DNA of 64,000 nt from Planococcus sp. PAMC 21323. GTDB lineage: Bacteria > Bacillota > Bacilli > Bacillales_A > Planococcaceae. Below the pieces are notes generated by a model, which saw nothing but the letters and a program-made list of their open reading frames with translations, had not been told where the DNA came from and made no database searches. Both the position numbers and the translations under genes were made by a program. The stretch's first letter is position 1. Each line of letters starts with the position of its first letter. Location of the stretch: NCBI RefSeq assembly GCF_000785555.1, contig NZ_CP009129.1, positions 2,418,001 through 2,482,000 of the forward strand, read 5' to 3'. Shown here in pieces: positions 25,634 through 33,704 of the stretch.

Positions 25634-27085
25634 TTATTTTAAATTGTATTGATAAGCTTTTCTTTCGATTAATAAGCTAAAGACGATAAAGGCTACGAGT
25701 GACAATAACACAGGCACCGTTACCGTATGTACGCCCAATAAATTGCCATTTTCGATATTGTAAAAATGGATCGCAATATAGCTGAATATCCCCGTTGCCA
25801 TTGAAGCAATCGCTCCATATTTATTGCCCCATTTCCAATACAAACCGAGAACAATCGGCCAAATAAATGCCGCTTCTAGTCCACCAAACGCGAATAAATT
25901 CAAGAAAATAAGCAGCTCTGGTGGATTTAAGGCCAGCAAGAAAACAATTATGCCTAGTATACCGGTAACGCCAAACGAAATCCGTTTAATGGTTTTGATC
26001 GTGGCATCGGGTTTCACGTAATTCAAGTAAACGTCTTTTACAATCGACGAACTAACAAGTAGTAATAGAGAATCGACTGTAGACATAATCGCAGCCATTG
26101 GAGCAGCGAGTACGATTCCTGCAACCCACGGCGGCAAAGTTTCAAGTGCGATGAGCGGAATAACTTTATCACCAATTTCAATTCCTGGCATTACGGGACG
26201 TGCAAAAACACCGATTAAATGCATATTGAGCATAATAAACCCGGTAACAAACGTACCGATAATTAATGCACGGTGCATCGAACGCGAATTTTTATACGAC
26301 ATGGCGCGCACCGCAATTTGCGGCAAGCCAACAACGCCGACACCAACAAGAATCCAAAATGATGATACGTAAGCTGCCGTTAAATTACCGTCTGCACCAA
26401 ATGGCGTCACCAAGTTTGGGTTTTCATTGATCAAATCATTGACGATGTTTGGTATACCGCCACCTGCGATAATGACTGCAATCAATAAAACCAGTGTCCC
26501 AACGAGCATGACCGCTCCTTGCACTGCATCCGTTAGGGCAACTGCACGGAATCCCCCGATGGTTACATACACCAGCACACTCACTGCAAATAAGAACAAG
26601 GCCGAATTATACGATAAGCCCGTTAAAGATTCGACGAGACGTGCGCCGCCAATCCATTGTGCAGCCATCGCTGAAAACAAGAAGACGATAATACTAAAAG
26701 CAGACAGCAACACCACAATCGTACTATTGTATCGAGCTTTCAAAAAATCAATCATCGTAATCGCTTTATAGCGACGCGCCATGATGGCGTATTTCTTCCC
26801 GAGAATCATTAACACGAAATAGCCTGTTACCACTTGGGCCATGGCGAGCAATACCCAGCCGAATCCCATTGTATAGGCCGTTCCAGGTCCACCTAGAAAA
26901 CTAGATGCACTGCCATATGTCGCGACCATTGTCATAGCGAGTACAAAGCCACCAAGTTCACGACCACCTAAAAAATAATCACTAATAAAATTTGATGAAC
27001 TCGCCAGTTTACGGCTTGACCAATAGCCGATAAAAAAGATAATTAATAAAAAAGCGAGCATCGGGACTAAAACCGCGTAATTCAT
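25634..27085 (-). CDS. panF: Sodium/pantothenate symporter
   Basis: 483 aa, 13 membrane helices, sodium:solute symporter family. 'SDYFLGGRELGGFVLAMTMVA' is the SSF signature region, and the closest subgroup I recognise is PanF, which imports pantothenate (vitamin B5) with Na+. The start overlaps the yhdT stop by ATGA. The YhdT-PanF pair is a conserved arrangement across bacteria and supports the PanF call. Confidence 0.9.
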   Translation of the reverse strand: MNYAVLVPMLAFLLIIFFIGYWSSRKLASSSNFISDYFLGGRELGGFVLAMTMVATYGSASSFLGGPGTAYTMGFGWVLLAMAQVVTGYFVLMILGKKYAIMARRYKAITMIDFLKARYNSTIVVLLSAFSIIVFLFSAMAAQWIGGARLVESLTGLSYNSALFLFAVSVLVYVTIGGFRAVALTDAVQGAVMLVGTLVLLIAVIIAGGGIPNIVNDLINENPNLVTPFGADGNLTAAYVSSFWILVGVGVVGLPQIAVRAMSYKNSRSMHRALIIGTFVTGFIMLNMHLIGVFARPVMPGIEIGDKVIPLIALETLPPWVAGIVLAAPMAAIMSTVDSLLLLVSSSIVKDVYLNYVKPDATIKTIKRISFGVTGILGIIVFLLALNPPELLIFLNLFAFGGLEAAFIWPIVLGLYWKWGNKYGAIASMATGIFSYIAIHFYNIENGNLLGVHTVTVPVLLSLVAFIVFSLLIERKAYQYNLK

Positions 27086-27351
27086 CGAACGTCCTCCTCT
27101 TCATCAAATGGTACTTCTACAAAGAAGAACTTCACGATGACGACAACTAACACGGAAATCAGTAAAAAGCCGACCACGCAACTATAAAAAAACCAATCTG
27201 GCAAGCCGAAGACATAACTATATTCTTCAACTGGACGCGAACCTAAACCGTAAGCAAAACCAAACCACCAAACAAAATTAAAAATGGCCAAACCAACGCC
27301 AATCCATGCTTCTCGATGAGCTATTTTAAAACGCCAATCCGTTTCTTCCAT
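27082..27351 (-). CDS. yhdT: YhdT family (DUF997) membrane protein
   Basis: About 89 aa, two membrane helices. The start MEETDWRFKIAHREAWIGVG and the WWFGFAYGLG motif are YhdT-typical. Partner of PanF; its own job is unknown. ATG 27351 is 8 bp after GGAG; a GTG at 27360 is also in frame. Acidic C-terminus (EEEDVR) just before the overlapping panF start. Confidence 0.9.
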   Translation of the reverse strand: MEETDWRFKIAHREAWIGVGLAIFNFVWWFGFAYGLGSRPVEEYSYVFGLPDWFFYSCVVGFLLISVLVVVIVKFFFVEVPFDEEEDVR

Positions 27352-27447
27352 CACATACACTCCGTTCGTCCATTTTTCATAATCTCCATCTATCGTACAC
27401 TATTGCTCGCTCTAGATTAACCCCATTGACTCGCTTTTAAACAGCTA

Positions 27448-27477
27448 AAAACCCGAAAGCCATGGCTTTCGGGTTGA
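27448..27477 (-). terminator. Terminator of the adaptor-protein gene
   Basis: AACCCGAAAGCC / GGCTTTCGGGTT, perfect 12-bp stem with an A-run outside (T-run on the minus strand). Confidence 0.9.
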
Positions 27478-27484
27478 TAAGTTA

Positions 27485-28783
27485 TTAACGTGCCAGTAAA
27501 TATTCGACGTATGCACGCCAATAGGTGTTTTTAGCAACTTCGAAATCAGGTTGACGACTCGGGAAAGGCATAAAGACTTTTGGAGGCGCTACAAATTCTT
27601 CAAGTTTCTCTTCATGAATCACAATCGTGCCAGCTTCAGGACCTTCTGACAACACTGCCTTCGTTCCTTTTTCAAACTCTGTAGTAACGGGCACCATTTT
27701 TGGACGACCGTTAATATTTAAAGTATGAGCTTTGCCGACTTTCCCGTCATAATCAAACAACCAAGGTGTTGGAAGTGCTACAGCATTGTCAGCTGTTTCT
27801 AAGGTGATTGCTGTATTGACGTTACTGCCAAACGGTAATGTATTATCCACCGGCAATTCAACCACGATTTGTATTTCATAAAATGCGAGCGGATTGTTTT
27901 GTTCTTTTGGATCTAGTTGATGGTAAGCTTCAAGCCATTTTGATTTTTCAGCAGGTACTTGAGAAATACGTTGAACTGTTCCTTGAACAATGCCATCTAT
28001 GCCTTCACCTTGAATATTAACAGGATCTGCAACTTGAACTAATGGCCATTCATCCTCGAGAACGTAGCTGAGAAATACTTTTTCATTTGAATAAATTTCA
28101 ATGCTTAGTGGTTCTGTATTTCGATTAATTTTAGATACAACACCATCTACTGGGCTAATGACTGATGGATTTGAAGGACTTTGAGCTAATTGTGCTTCTA
28201 ATACGGCTAATTGTGCTTCGATAGAAGCCAGTTCTTGTTCAGCTTGAGCGATGCCTGCAGCATATGAACCGTCTTGTGGTACTGCGACTCCGACTGAAAC
28301 ATTCACATCAAAATCAATGACTTCATCATCTTCATTCGTAATTTGAGAATTATTAGACGCATCGCGCGAGACGACCCCGCCTTGAGCCGCTCTAGCTTGT
28401 TCAAGCGTAGTAAGCGAACTGTTTACTTCATTTCGCTGACCTTCTAGCGCCGTTTTTTGTGTTTCCCACAATGCTCGCTGACCTGCTGTTTCTGCTTCAT
28501 TTAAAACAGCAAGTTCCGACCCAGCGGATACCGCTTCGCCTTCTTGAACCGTCCATTGTTGAAGTGCTTCGTGATCTTGCACATAAATTTCCAAAGTTTC
28601 TTGCGGCGCCGTCAATGCTTCTTTAAATAAATCGATGTTGTATGTACTTGCGTAAGCTTGTTCGTAATCGCTAACGTACACACTTTTCGGCAAAATGCTT
28701 TTCTCACCAAACATAAGTAGGGCATTTGCTGTCAAAAAAGCCACAACCGCGATGGATAATCCCACAAAATAAAACCTATTCAA
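27485..28783 (-). CDS. HlyD/RND-type membrane fusion (adaptor) protein
   Basis: About 432 aa. An N-terminal membrane helix is followed by a lipoyl-like half ('QQWTVQEGEAVSAGSELAVL'), a coiled-coil hairpin (~110-215, long Gln/Glu/Ala runs), a second lipoyl half (SPVDGVVSKI) and a beta-barrel region (~230-400). This is the layout of periplasmic adaptor proteins which, in Firmicutes, join an ABC or other exporter. No ATPase or permease is beside it. TTG 28783 has GGGGGA 7 bp upstream; ATG 28798 is the alternative. It overlaps the upstream membrane gene, so the two are coupled. Confidence 0.8.
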   Translation of the reverse strand: MNRFYFVGLSIAVVAFLTANALLMFGEKSILPKSVYVSDYEQAYASTYNIDLFKEALTAPQETLEIYVQDHEALQQWTVQEGEAVSAGSELAVLNEAETAGQRALWETQKTALEGQRNEVNSSLTTLEQARAAQGGVVSRDASNNSQITNEDDEVIDFDVNVSVGVAVPQDGSYAAGIAQAEQELASIEAQLAVLEAQLAQSPSNPSVISPVDGVVSKINRNTEPLSIEIYSNEKVFLSYVLEDEWPLVQVADPVNIQGEGIDGIVQGTVQRISQVPAEKSKWLEAYHQLDPKEQNNPLAFYEIQIVVELPVDNTLPFGSNVNTAITLETADNAVALPTPWLFDYDGKVGKAHTLNINGRPKMVPVTTEFEKGTKAVLSEGPEAGTIVIHEEKLEEFVAPPKVFMPFPSRQPDFEVAKNTYWRAYVEYLLAR

Positions 28784-29468
28784 AAAGATTTCCCCCATTC
28801 ATAAAGCCGCTCAGCATATCGTCCGTAGGAATCAAACTAAACGATGCAACCACTAAAGCCACTAAAATATGGAGCATAATCAAGCCAAATAAAATTAGTT
28901 TCGGATTGATTTTTGTAAAGCTACGGATAAATCGGTATTGTACCGCAATAATTAATGACGTGAAAATCGTCAGTTGATTAAAGAAATAAATCAAATATTG
29001 ATGATCTAAGAACGTTGCAGCAATCGGTCCAAACGAGAAAATCGATACCGACATCGCAAAGCCGGTCAATGCAAACAATAGGAAAATTAAACCTTTTTCA
29101 ATAATTAGCAAAGCAACCACATACAGTTGCATAATAAGCGCTGCTCGCCAAGCTACTTTTACAATTTTGTTGAATAAAAAAGCCGCTCCATAAAGATGAA
29201 AAGCCAAATAAAAGCCTGCCCAGAGAAGCGTACCAACCAGAGAAGTCCAGCGCGCTAATGTATAAGCATCCCACATTCCTGCCGCCAGAATTGGCGTTAA
29301 TGAATCGGTATTCATGCCCCAAATTTCACCCAGAGCAAATACCAATAGGCCAATCGCAAAGATCCATGCAATGCGTTTATTAACATCGCGCATTTCTGTC
29401 GTTTTTATATTATGTATAAGTTGACCTTGTCTTGGGAAAAAGTGCCAAAATCTGAAGTCTGATATCAT
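28776..29468 (-). CDS. Multi-pass membrane protein of unknown function
   Basis: About 230 aa with five or six membrane helices. The N-terminal cytoplasmic segment contains RFWHFFPRQG. The layout recalls Yip1-type proteins such as B. subtilis YknW, which accompanies the adaptor YknX, but I cannot confirm a Yip1 domain by eye. ATG 29468 follows AAAGGAACT by a normal distance; an in-frame TTG at 29486 is less likely. First gene of a two-gene unit with the adaptor protein. Function unknown. Confidence 0.75.
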   Translation of the reverse strand: MISDFRFWHFFPRQGQLIHNIKTTEMRDVNKRIAWIFAIGLLVFALGEIWGMNTDSLTPILAAGMWDAYTLARWTSLVGTLLWAGFYLAFHLYGAAFLFNKIVKVAWRAALIMQLYVVALLIIEKGLIFLLFALTGFAMSVSIFSFGPIAATFLDHQYLIYFFNQLTIFTSLIIAVQYRFIRSFTKINPKLILFGLIMLHILVALVVASFSLIPTDDMLSGFMNGGNLFE

Positions 29469-29630
29469 GCGAATAGTTCCTTTCAAGGCAATTGACGTTC
29501 TGCTTCACTATACTTTACCAAAAAAGTGTCATCTTTGGAACGCATTAGATGGGACAATCTTCAATATTTAAATCGTTTGAGCCAAAAGATATAGAATTGC
29601 GGTTGAACGGGAGCGTTGCGGTTGGTTTTG

Positions 29631-29806
29631 CTTACCCGGGTGTTCGGTTTGCTTACCCGGGTGTTCGCCCTTCTTATCGAGATCTACCTCGCTTACCCGG
29701 GTGTTCATTTTTCTTACCCTTGTGTTCGCTCGCTTTACCCGAGTGTTCGCTCCCCTTACCCGGGTGTTCGCCCTCCTTATCGAGATCCCCCCACTTTACC
29801 AGGGCC
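29631..29806. repeat. 21-bp phased repeat array 4
   Basis: Units start at 29633, 29654, 29675, 29694, 29715, 29736, 29757, 29778 and 29797: steps 21, 21, 19, 21, 21, 21, 21, 19. TACCCGGGTGTTCGC units alternate with TATCGAGATC units, and the shorter 19-bp step always follows a TATCGA unit, as in array 2. It lies 3' of the DUF2187 gene. Confidence 0.9.
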
Positions 29807-29813
29807 CACAATA

Positions 29814-29843
29814 AAAAAAGCTGCTCACGAGGAGCAGCTTTTG
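29814..29843. terminator. Terminator of the DUF2187 gene
   Basis: AAAAGCTGCTC-acga-GGAGCAGCTTTT with an A-run outside. Confidence 0.88.
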
Positions 29844-29853
29844 CTTTATCAAA

Positions 29854-30081
29854 TTATGCTTCGATAATACGGTATTTCTTATGTGAAATTACGGTCATGT
29901 TGGATGCCGCACCAATTTCTTTTGCGTCTTCTGGTGAAATTTCAACAATCACCGAGTTGTCCATAATTTTAAAAATGGTGCCGTTAACATCGACTCCGTT
30001 ACGAGTGAAAGAAATCCATTCGCCTATGTAGCGTGCTGCTACGAATTCTGATACTTCTTTTTCATGGGGTTGGAAAGCCAT
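29854..30081 (-). CDS. DUF2187 family protein (YkvS-like)
   Basis: 75 aa small cytoplasmic protein. The pattern 'YIGEWISFTRNGVDVNG..', 'NSVIVEIS' and 'TVISHKKYRII' is the DUF2187 (YkvS, KOW-like) signature. It may bind nucleic acid through its small beta-barrel, but the function is unknown. ATG 30081 is preferred, with GAGAGG 10 bp upstream; GTG 30090 is too close to the site. Own terminator; repeat array 4 follows it. Confidence 0.85.
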   Translation of the reverse strand: MAFQPHEKEVSEFVAARYIGEWISFTRNGVDVNGTIFKIMDNSVIVEISPEDAKEIGAASNMTVISHKKYRIIEA

Positions 30082-30166
30082 CAATACCACGCCTCTCTTT
30101 TTAAAACGCTATCTGCCTATTATAGCACAAATTACCTTCTCTTTCATCTTTAAAGAAACGCAGCAT

Positions 30167-31096
30167 TTATTCCATTTCCACAAATCGGCGAACTGCACAT
30201 AACTCCACCTCATGCTTTGTTCTTGCGAGTTCAATAATTTCAACGGACTTTCCGGGTTTCGGGGCATGGAGCATTAAGCCATTGCCATAATAAACGCCGA
30301 CGTGATGGATTTTCCCTTTGCCTTCCTCGTGAGCAAAAAACAATAAATCGCCAATGTGCCAAGAGTCGACGCTCCATGGATCCACTCTGTTTCCATCTAG
30401 CACTTGGTCCACAGCATCACGTGAAATGATAATACCATTTGCTTTCATTAAATTATATGTAAGCCCTGAACAATCAAATCCATAACTCGACATCCCTGCC
30501 CATAAATAAGGCAAATCCAAAAACTTCGCTCCAAGATTGGCGATGTCTAATCCGCTTCCATTTGGACTTTGGTTATAAGCACTAACGATTTCCACAGCAT
30601 CTGTCATAATTAACGCATCACCATCGGGCGTTTGCAGTCGAATAAAATCGCCAACTTCTTTGACCGGTAACATCGTATTAAATGGCACCACTTTTAGCGG
30701 CTTAAAGTTTTCTGTCCACAATTGTGCTTTATTCTGCACAACGCGAGCATAGCCAAGTTCCGTTAAGTTTCCGACTTCTTTCAGTTGACTAACATGCACC
30801 CAACCTGGATAGCCGCGCTCATCTTTTTGGCATGGTTGCCAAAGCGCAACGATTTTCGCCCAGTCGTCCACTACTTCCTCAATCAACACAGGTTCCCCGT
30901 AAAGAAGTTGCGTTTGGATTCGGTTACTACTAATCAAGTCTTGCTTGTCTTCCCAGCTCATACTTTGCAGCCAATTGTTCATATTAGGGTGTTCTGCAAG
31001 TCCTTGTGCATCAACTGGACGCACCTTTTCTGGTGCTGTCCAAACGGTTCCAACTGGAACATTGCATACCCAAGCCGTGGATTCTGTCTGCAACAA
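30167..31096 (-). CDS. ykfC: YkfC-like gamma-D-glutamyl-L-amino acid endopeptidase (NlpC/P60)
   Basis: About 309 aa, no signal peptide, so cytoplasmic. Two N-terminal SH3 domains (~10-180) precede the NlpC/P60 domain (~190-305) with Cys in FDCSGLTYNLM and His in HHVGVYYGN. YkfC releases L-Ala-gamma-D-Glu from recycled murein peptides. TTG 31096 has GGAG 8 bp upstream; GTG 31105 lies too close to it. It sits 24 bp after ykfA, matching the dpp/ykf operon order. No ykfB (L-Ala-D/L-Glu epimerase) or ykfD follows here. Confidence 0.9.
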   Translation of the reverse strand: MLQTESTAWVCNVPVGTVWTAPEKVRPVDAQGLAEHPNMNNWLQSMSWEDKQDLISSNRIQTQLLYGEPVLIEEVVDDWAKIVALWQPCQKDERGYPGWVHVSQLKEVGNLTELGYARVVQNKAQLWTENFKPLKVVPFNTMLPVKEVGDFIRLQTPDGDALIMTDAVEIVSAYNQSPNGSGLDIANLGAKFLDLPYLWAGMSSYGFDCSGLTYNLMKANGIIISRDAVDQVLDGNRVDPWSVDSWHIGDLLFFAHEEGKGKIHHVGVYYGNGLMLHAPKPGKSVEIIELARTKHEVELCAVRRFVEME

Positions 31097-31120
31097 ACTG
31101 TTCACTCCGTTCTTGTTTTG

Positions 31121-32044
31121 TTATTCGACGCCCGGAAGAATCGTTAATGTTTTAGCATCTGCATCTAACTTAGCAAGTGCGCCCAGTGGCACAGAAAAAT
31201 GAGGTTCACAATGACCGATTTTAAAGCCTTTTACGACTGGAATTTTTAAGTCGCTAAAGCAATTGTTTAATACTTGGTCTAATGTCAGAGACGGCTTGCG
31301 TTTATTCGGTTCCGCATTTTTGAAATCACCGATAATAATCCCCGCAGCTTCATCAAATTTTCGTGCCATGCGTAAATGGTTGAGGATTTCATCTACTTCA
31401 GCAGGTTCTTCATCCACGTCTTCGATCAACAAAATTTTTCCTTTTACATCCAAATCGAACTTCGTGCCGATTGCGCTGCGAATTAACGACAGATTGCCTC
31501 CGACTAACTCACCTTGTGCAACTCCACCTACCATTGTTTCGAGTGGCGACACTTCTTCTGTGTAATGCAATTCAAATGGTGCAAATAATTGACCAAACAT
31601 GCGTCTGCTGCGCTCGTGAAATTCTGGCTTCCCGACATCTGACGCTAGCATCGATCCGTGGAATGTCACTAAATTTGCGTATTCTCCGATTGCGGTATGT
31701 AAGAAAGTGATATCTGAATATCCCCAAAACACTTTTGGATTTTCTTTAATCATGGCGTAATCGATTTGGTCTGCGTATCGTGCAGCTCCATATCCTCCAC
31801 CTGCACAAAAAATACCAGCCACTTCGGGATCTTCAAACATGGCATGTAAATCTGCCAAACGTTCTTCATCTGTTCCAGCCAAATAGCCATTAACTTCGTA
31901 AACTGATTTGCCAAGTTTAACGTTCAAGCCGAGCTCTTCTAAAAACGGCAATGCTTTTTTTAAGTTTTCTTGATTTGGTGGACTCGAAGGAGAAACAACC
32001 CCTACCGTGTCTCCTTTTTTTAATCGTTTTGGTAAAGTTCTCAC
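31121..32044 (-). CDS. ykfA: LD-carboxypeptidase (S66 family, YkfA-like)
   Basis: 307 aa, usual family length. S66 peptidases remove the terminal D-Ala from murein tetrapeptides, or inactivate microcin C-like compounds (MccF). 'GDTVGVVSPSSPP', FWGYSDIT with the nucleophile Ser, the C-terminal Glu-rich 'LLIEDVDEEPAEVDEIL' and GHCEPHFSVPLG with the catalytic His are all present. GTG start 8 bp after AAAGGAGT. With ykfC it forms a murein peptide recycling pair. A decayed dppA lies 76 bp upstream, which supports the YkfA reading over MccF. Confidence 0.9.
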   Translation of the reverse strand: MRTLPKRLKKGDTVGVVSPSSPPNQENLKKALPFLEELGLNVKLGKSVYEVNGYLAGTDEERLADLHAMFEDPEVAGIFCAGGGYGAARYADQIDYAMIKENPKVFWGYSDITFLHTAIGEYANLVTFHGSMLASDVGKPEFHERSRRMFGQLFAPFELHYTEEVSPLETMVGGVAQGELVGGNLSLIRSAIGTKFDLDVKGKILLIEDVDEEPAEVDEILNHLRMARKFDEAAGIIIGDFKNAEPNKRKPSLTLDQVLNNCFSDLKIPVVKGFKIGHCEPHFSVPLGALAKLDADAKTLTILPGVE

Positions 32045-32119
32045 ACAATCTACTCCTTTTACTCATTTAATCTTTCTCTAGTATAAACTGAAATGCTCGT
32101 CGAATAATAAAATTCCGCT

Positions 32120-32727
32120 TTAACAGAACTTTGTCTGCATTTCGAGTTTAGTCATAACCAACATCGCGCGGTAAGCTTCTAACATATCCTTTGCTTGAAA
32201 CTGAACAACGGTAGTCCCTTTTTCTAACACACAATCAGCATCATAGTAGCAAGTTCGGCTTCTCCAATTCGAACTTCAAGAGCGGACTTGCTGGTGACAC
32301 ATGTGGTTTCACATTCTCCTTATTATCAATCGCACGAACTGTTCTTTCTTGGAGAAGTTAGTGTGCTTTTTTCGGCTGCAGTGTGCAAACTGCTGAACGT
32401 GTCAGCGATTGTTTAACAGCTGCAGTAGTCACATAAGGAATAAGCACTTCTGCTTCTCGACACCCACAATCATCTCCTGCAATGTAAGCATTAAAACTGA
32501 GCTCGCCAACTTCTATATCATTGATCCACATCGTTCGAACGGCAAAATCATCGAATAAGCCATTGCGACCTTTTGCCCAGCTCGTGCATGATAGCCAGCA
32601 AAAAATGCACCCGTAAATCGACTATCCAATCCTTCCACCATTGAATAAGCATTTACACCACCTTATGTATAATCCGGCAATGCTGTCACACCTTCCATAT
32701 CATAGATAAATAAAATTTTATCGACAA
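32120..32727 (-). pseudogene. dppA: Decayed dppA (D-aminopeptidase)
   Basis: No long frame is open, but the minus strand read in pieces gives a whole D-aminopeptidase in order: KILFIYDMEGVTALPDYT then a stop; SMVEGLDSRFTGAFFAGYHA; a frameshift; NDIEVGELSFNAYIAGDD; TTAAVKQSLTRSAV..PKKAH then a stop; LLQER..; another frameshift; and VVQFQAKDMLEAYRAM to the end. At least two nonsense codons, two frameshifts and one internal deletion (~50-60 codons, including the middle Asp/His region) are visible. The old start (TTG 32727) still has GGAGG. In B. subtilis dppA heads the dpp-ykf operon, so this is a remnant of that arrangement; dppBCDE are gone. Confidence 0.9.
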
Positions 32728-32977
32728 ACCTCCTTCTTCTTTTAGCATTCTTATGACTCAATGTACCAATACCGCTTTAAGAGTTCAATTGATCAGCTAA
32801 TGATAGTTGACCGAAATCAACGAAAAAAATCTTTTTGTTATACTTTTTAGAATTTTTAGTTATTTTGTACGATGTTTATTACGAATCAGTCATTTATACT
32901 AAAAACAAGTTAGCAAACCGCTTAACTTATCAGTAAGATCTTCCAGTAATAAACTTTTAAAAAAGGAGTGGGTAGAG

Positions 32978-33085
32978 ATGATGAATTTCGATAAAGTACT
33001 AGAACTAGGTTGGGGAGATCTTGCAATCGGAGTGGCTGGCTCTACAGCAGTTATGCTGTTTATCAATTTTTACACTTTGATGTAA
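32978..33085 (+). CDS. Small membrane protein, 35 aa (unannotated type)
   Basis: ATG 32978 is preceded by AAAAAGGAGTGGG at good spacing. The peptide starts MMNFDKVLELGWGD and continues as one hydrophobic helix ending in INFYTLM. A strong terminator follows at 33115-33152, so this is a compact monocistronic unit. After the stop there is a further AAGGGGTGA and a six-codon frame (33096-33116: MNNADI). I recognise no family; holin-like toxins, sporulation microproteins and membrane regulators all have this size. Reality supported by the ribosome-binding site and terminator; function unknown. Confidence 0.6.
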   Translation: MMNFDKVLELGWGDLAIGVAGSTAVMLFINFYTLM

Positions 33086-33114
33086 GGGGTGACTTATGAA
33101 TAACGCAGATATTT

Positions 33115-33152
33115 AAAAGCTCTTTTCTGATTTTTATTGGAAAAGAGCTTTT
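33115..33152 (+). terminator. Terminator of the small membrane protein gene
   Basis: AAAAGCTCTTTTC / GAAAAGAGCTTTT, 13-bp perfect stem around a 12-base loop. Confidence 0.85.
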
Positions 33153-33173
33153 AATGTGGATTTTTTCGCATCT

Positions 33174-33211
33174 AAAAACGCCTTTCCAATTTGATCTGGA
33201 AAGACGTTTTA
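33174..33211 (-). terminator. Terminator of the IDEAL-domain gene
   Basis: AAAACGCCTTTCCA / TGGAAAGACGTTTT stem with one mismatch, A-rich on the outside. Confidence 0.8.
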
Positions 33212-33233
33212 TCCATAGGCTGCTATATTCACT

Positions 33234-33704
33234 TTACAAACCTCCATGTAATTGTTGTGATTCGCGCTGCTCGGCCAACAATGCATCAAACATCGCCCGG
33301 TCTCCTGAACTTAACGCTTCATCAATCATGCGATTGTAGTTTGCCTGTTCTAGAAAATGAATGGCATCCGACGCTTCTTTTCTCGTTTGGTCATTAACCT
33401 CAATGACTTCTGCTTTTTCTTCCTGCAGTATTGCTTGGAGATGTTTGTGTATATCAGATACCAGCAACAATTGGTATAGAGGCAAGCGGATAAAGCGATT
33501 GCCTTTTTGGAAGACGAACACTTCAGAAAGATTTTCTACTTGAAACGTATTGAGGTTGACGATAATTTCTTTGCCTTCCACCGGAATAAAGTGAAATAGC
33601 TCGTCATCTTTCATAATTGAGAAATACTGATAAGCGAATACAAATTTAACTAGATGCCCTTCTTTCTTCGTATAGAACGGCTTCATAAGTTTTACGTGCA
33701 ACAT
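33234..33704 (-). CDS. IDEAL-domain protein
   Basis: 156 aa. The C-terminal part holds the IDEAL motif: NRMIDEALSSGDRAMFDALL (~120-145). This short helical domain occurs in many small Bacilli proteins (YpiB and others) and is named after that sequence. The N-terminal ~110 residues form a beta-rich region I do not recognise. ATG 33704 is 8 bp after GAGGGG. Function unknown; cytoplasmic; monocistronic. Confidence 0.82.
   Translation of the reverse strand: MLHVKLMKPFYTKKEGHLVKFVFAYQYFSIMKDDELFHFIPVEGKEIIVNLNTFQVENLSEVFVFQKGNRFIRLPLYQLLLVSDIHKHLQAILQEEKAEVIEVNDQTRKEASDAIHFLEQANYNRMIDEALSSGDRAMFDALLAEQRESQQLHGGL

Noticed and set aside
29549-30031. Open plus-strand frame encoding heptad-like YPGVRxx peptides across repeat array 4
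   Set aside because: 21 bp is seven codons, so any open frame gives heptapeptide repeats. There is no ribosome-binding site, the 19-bp steps break the frame, and the right half is antisense to the DUF2187 gene.
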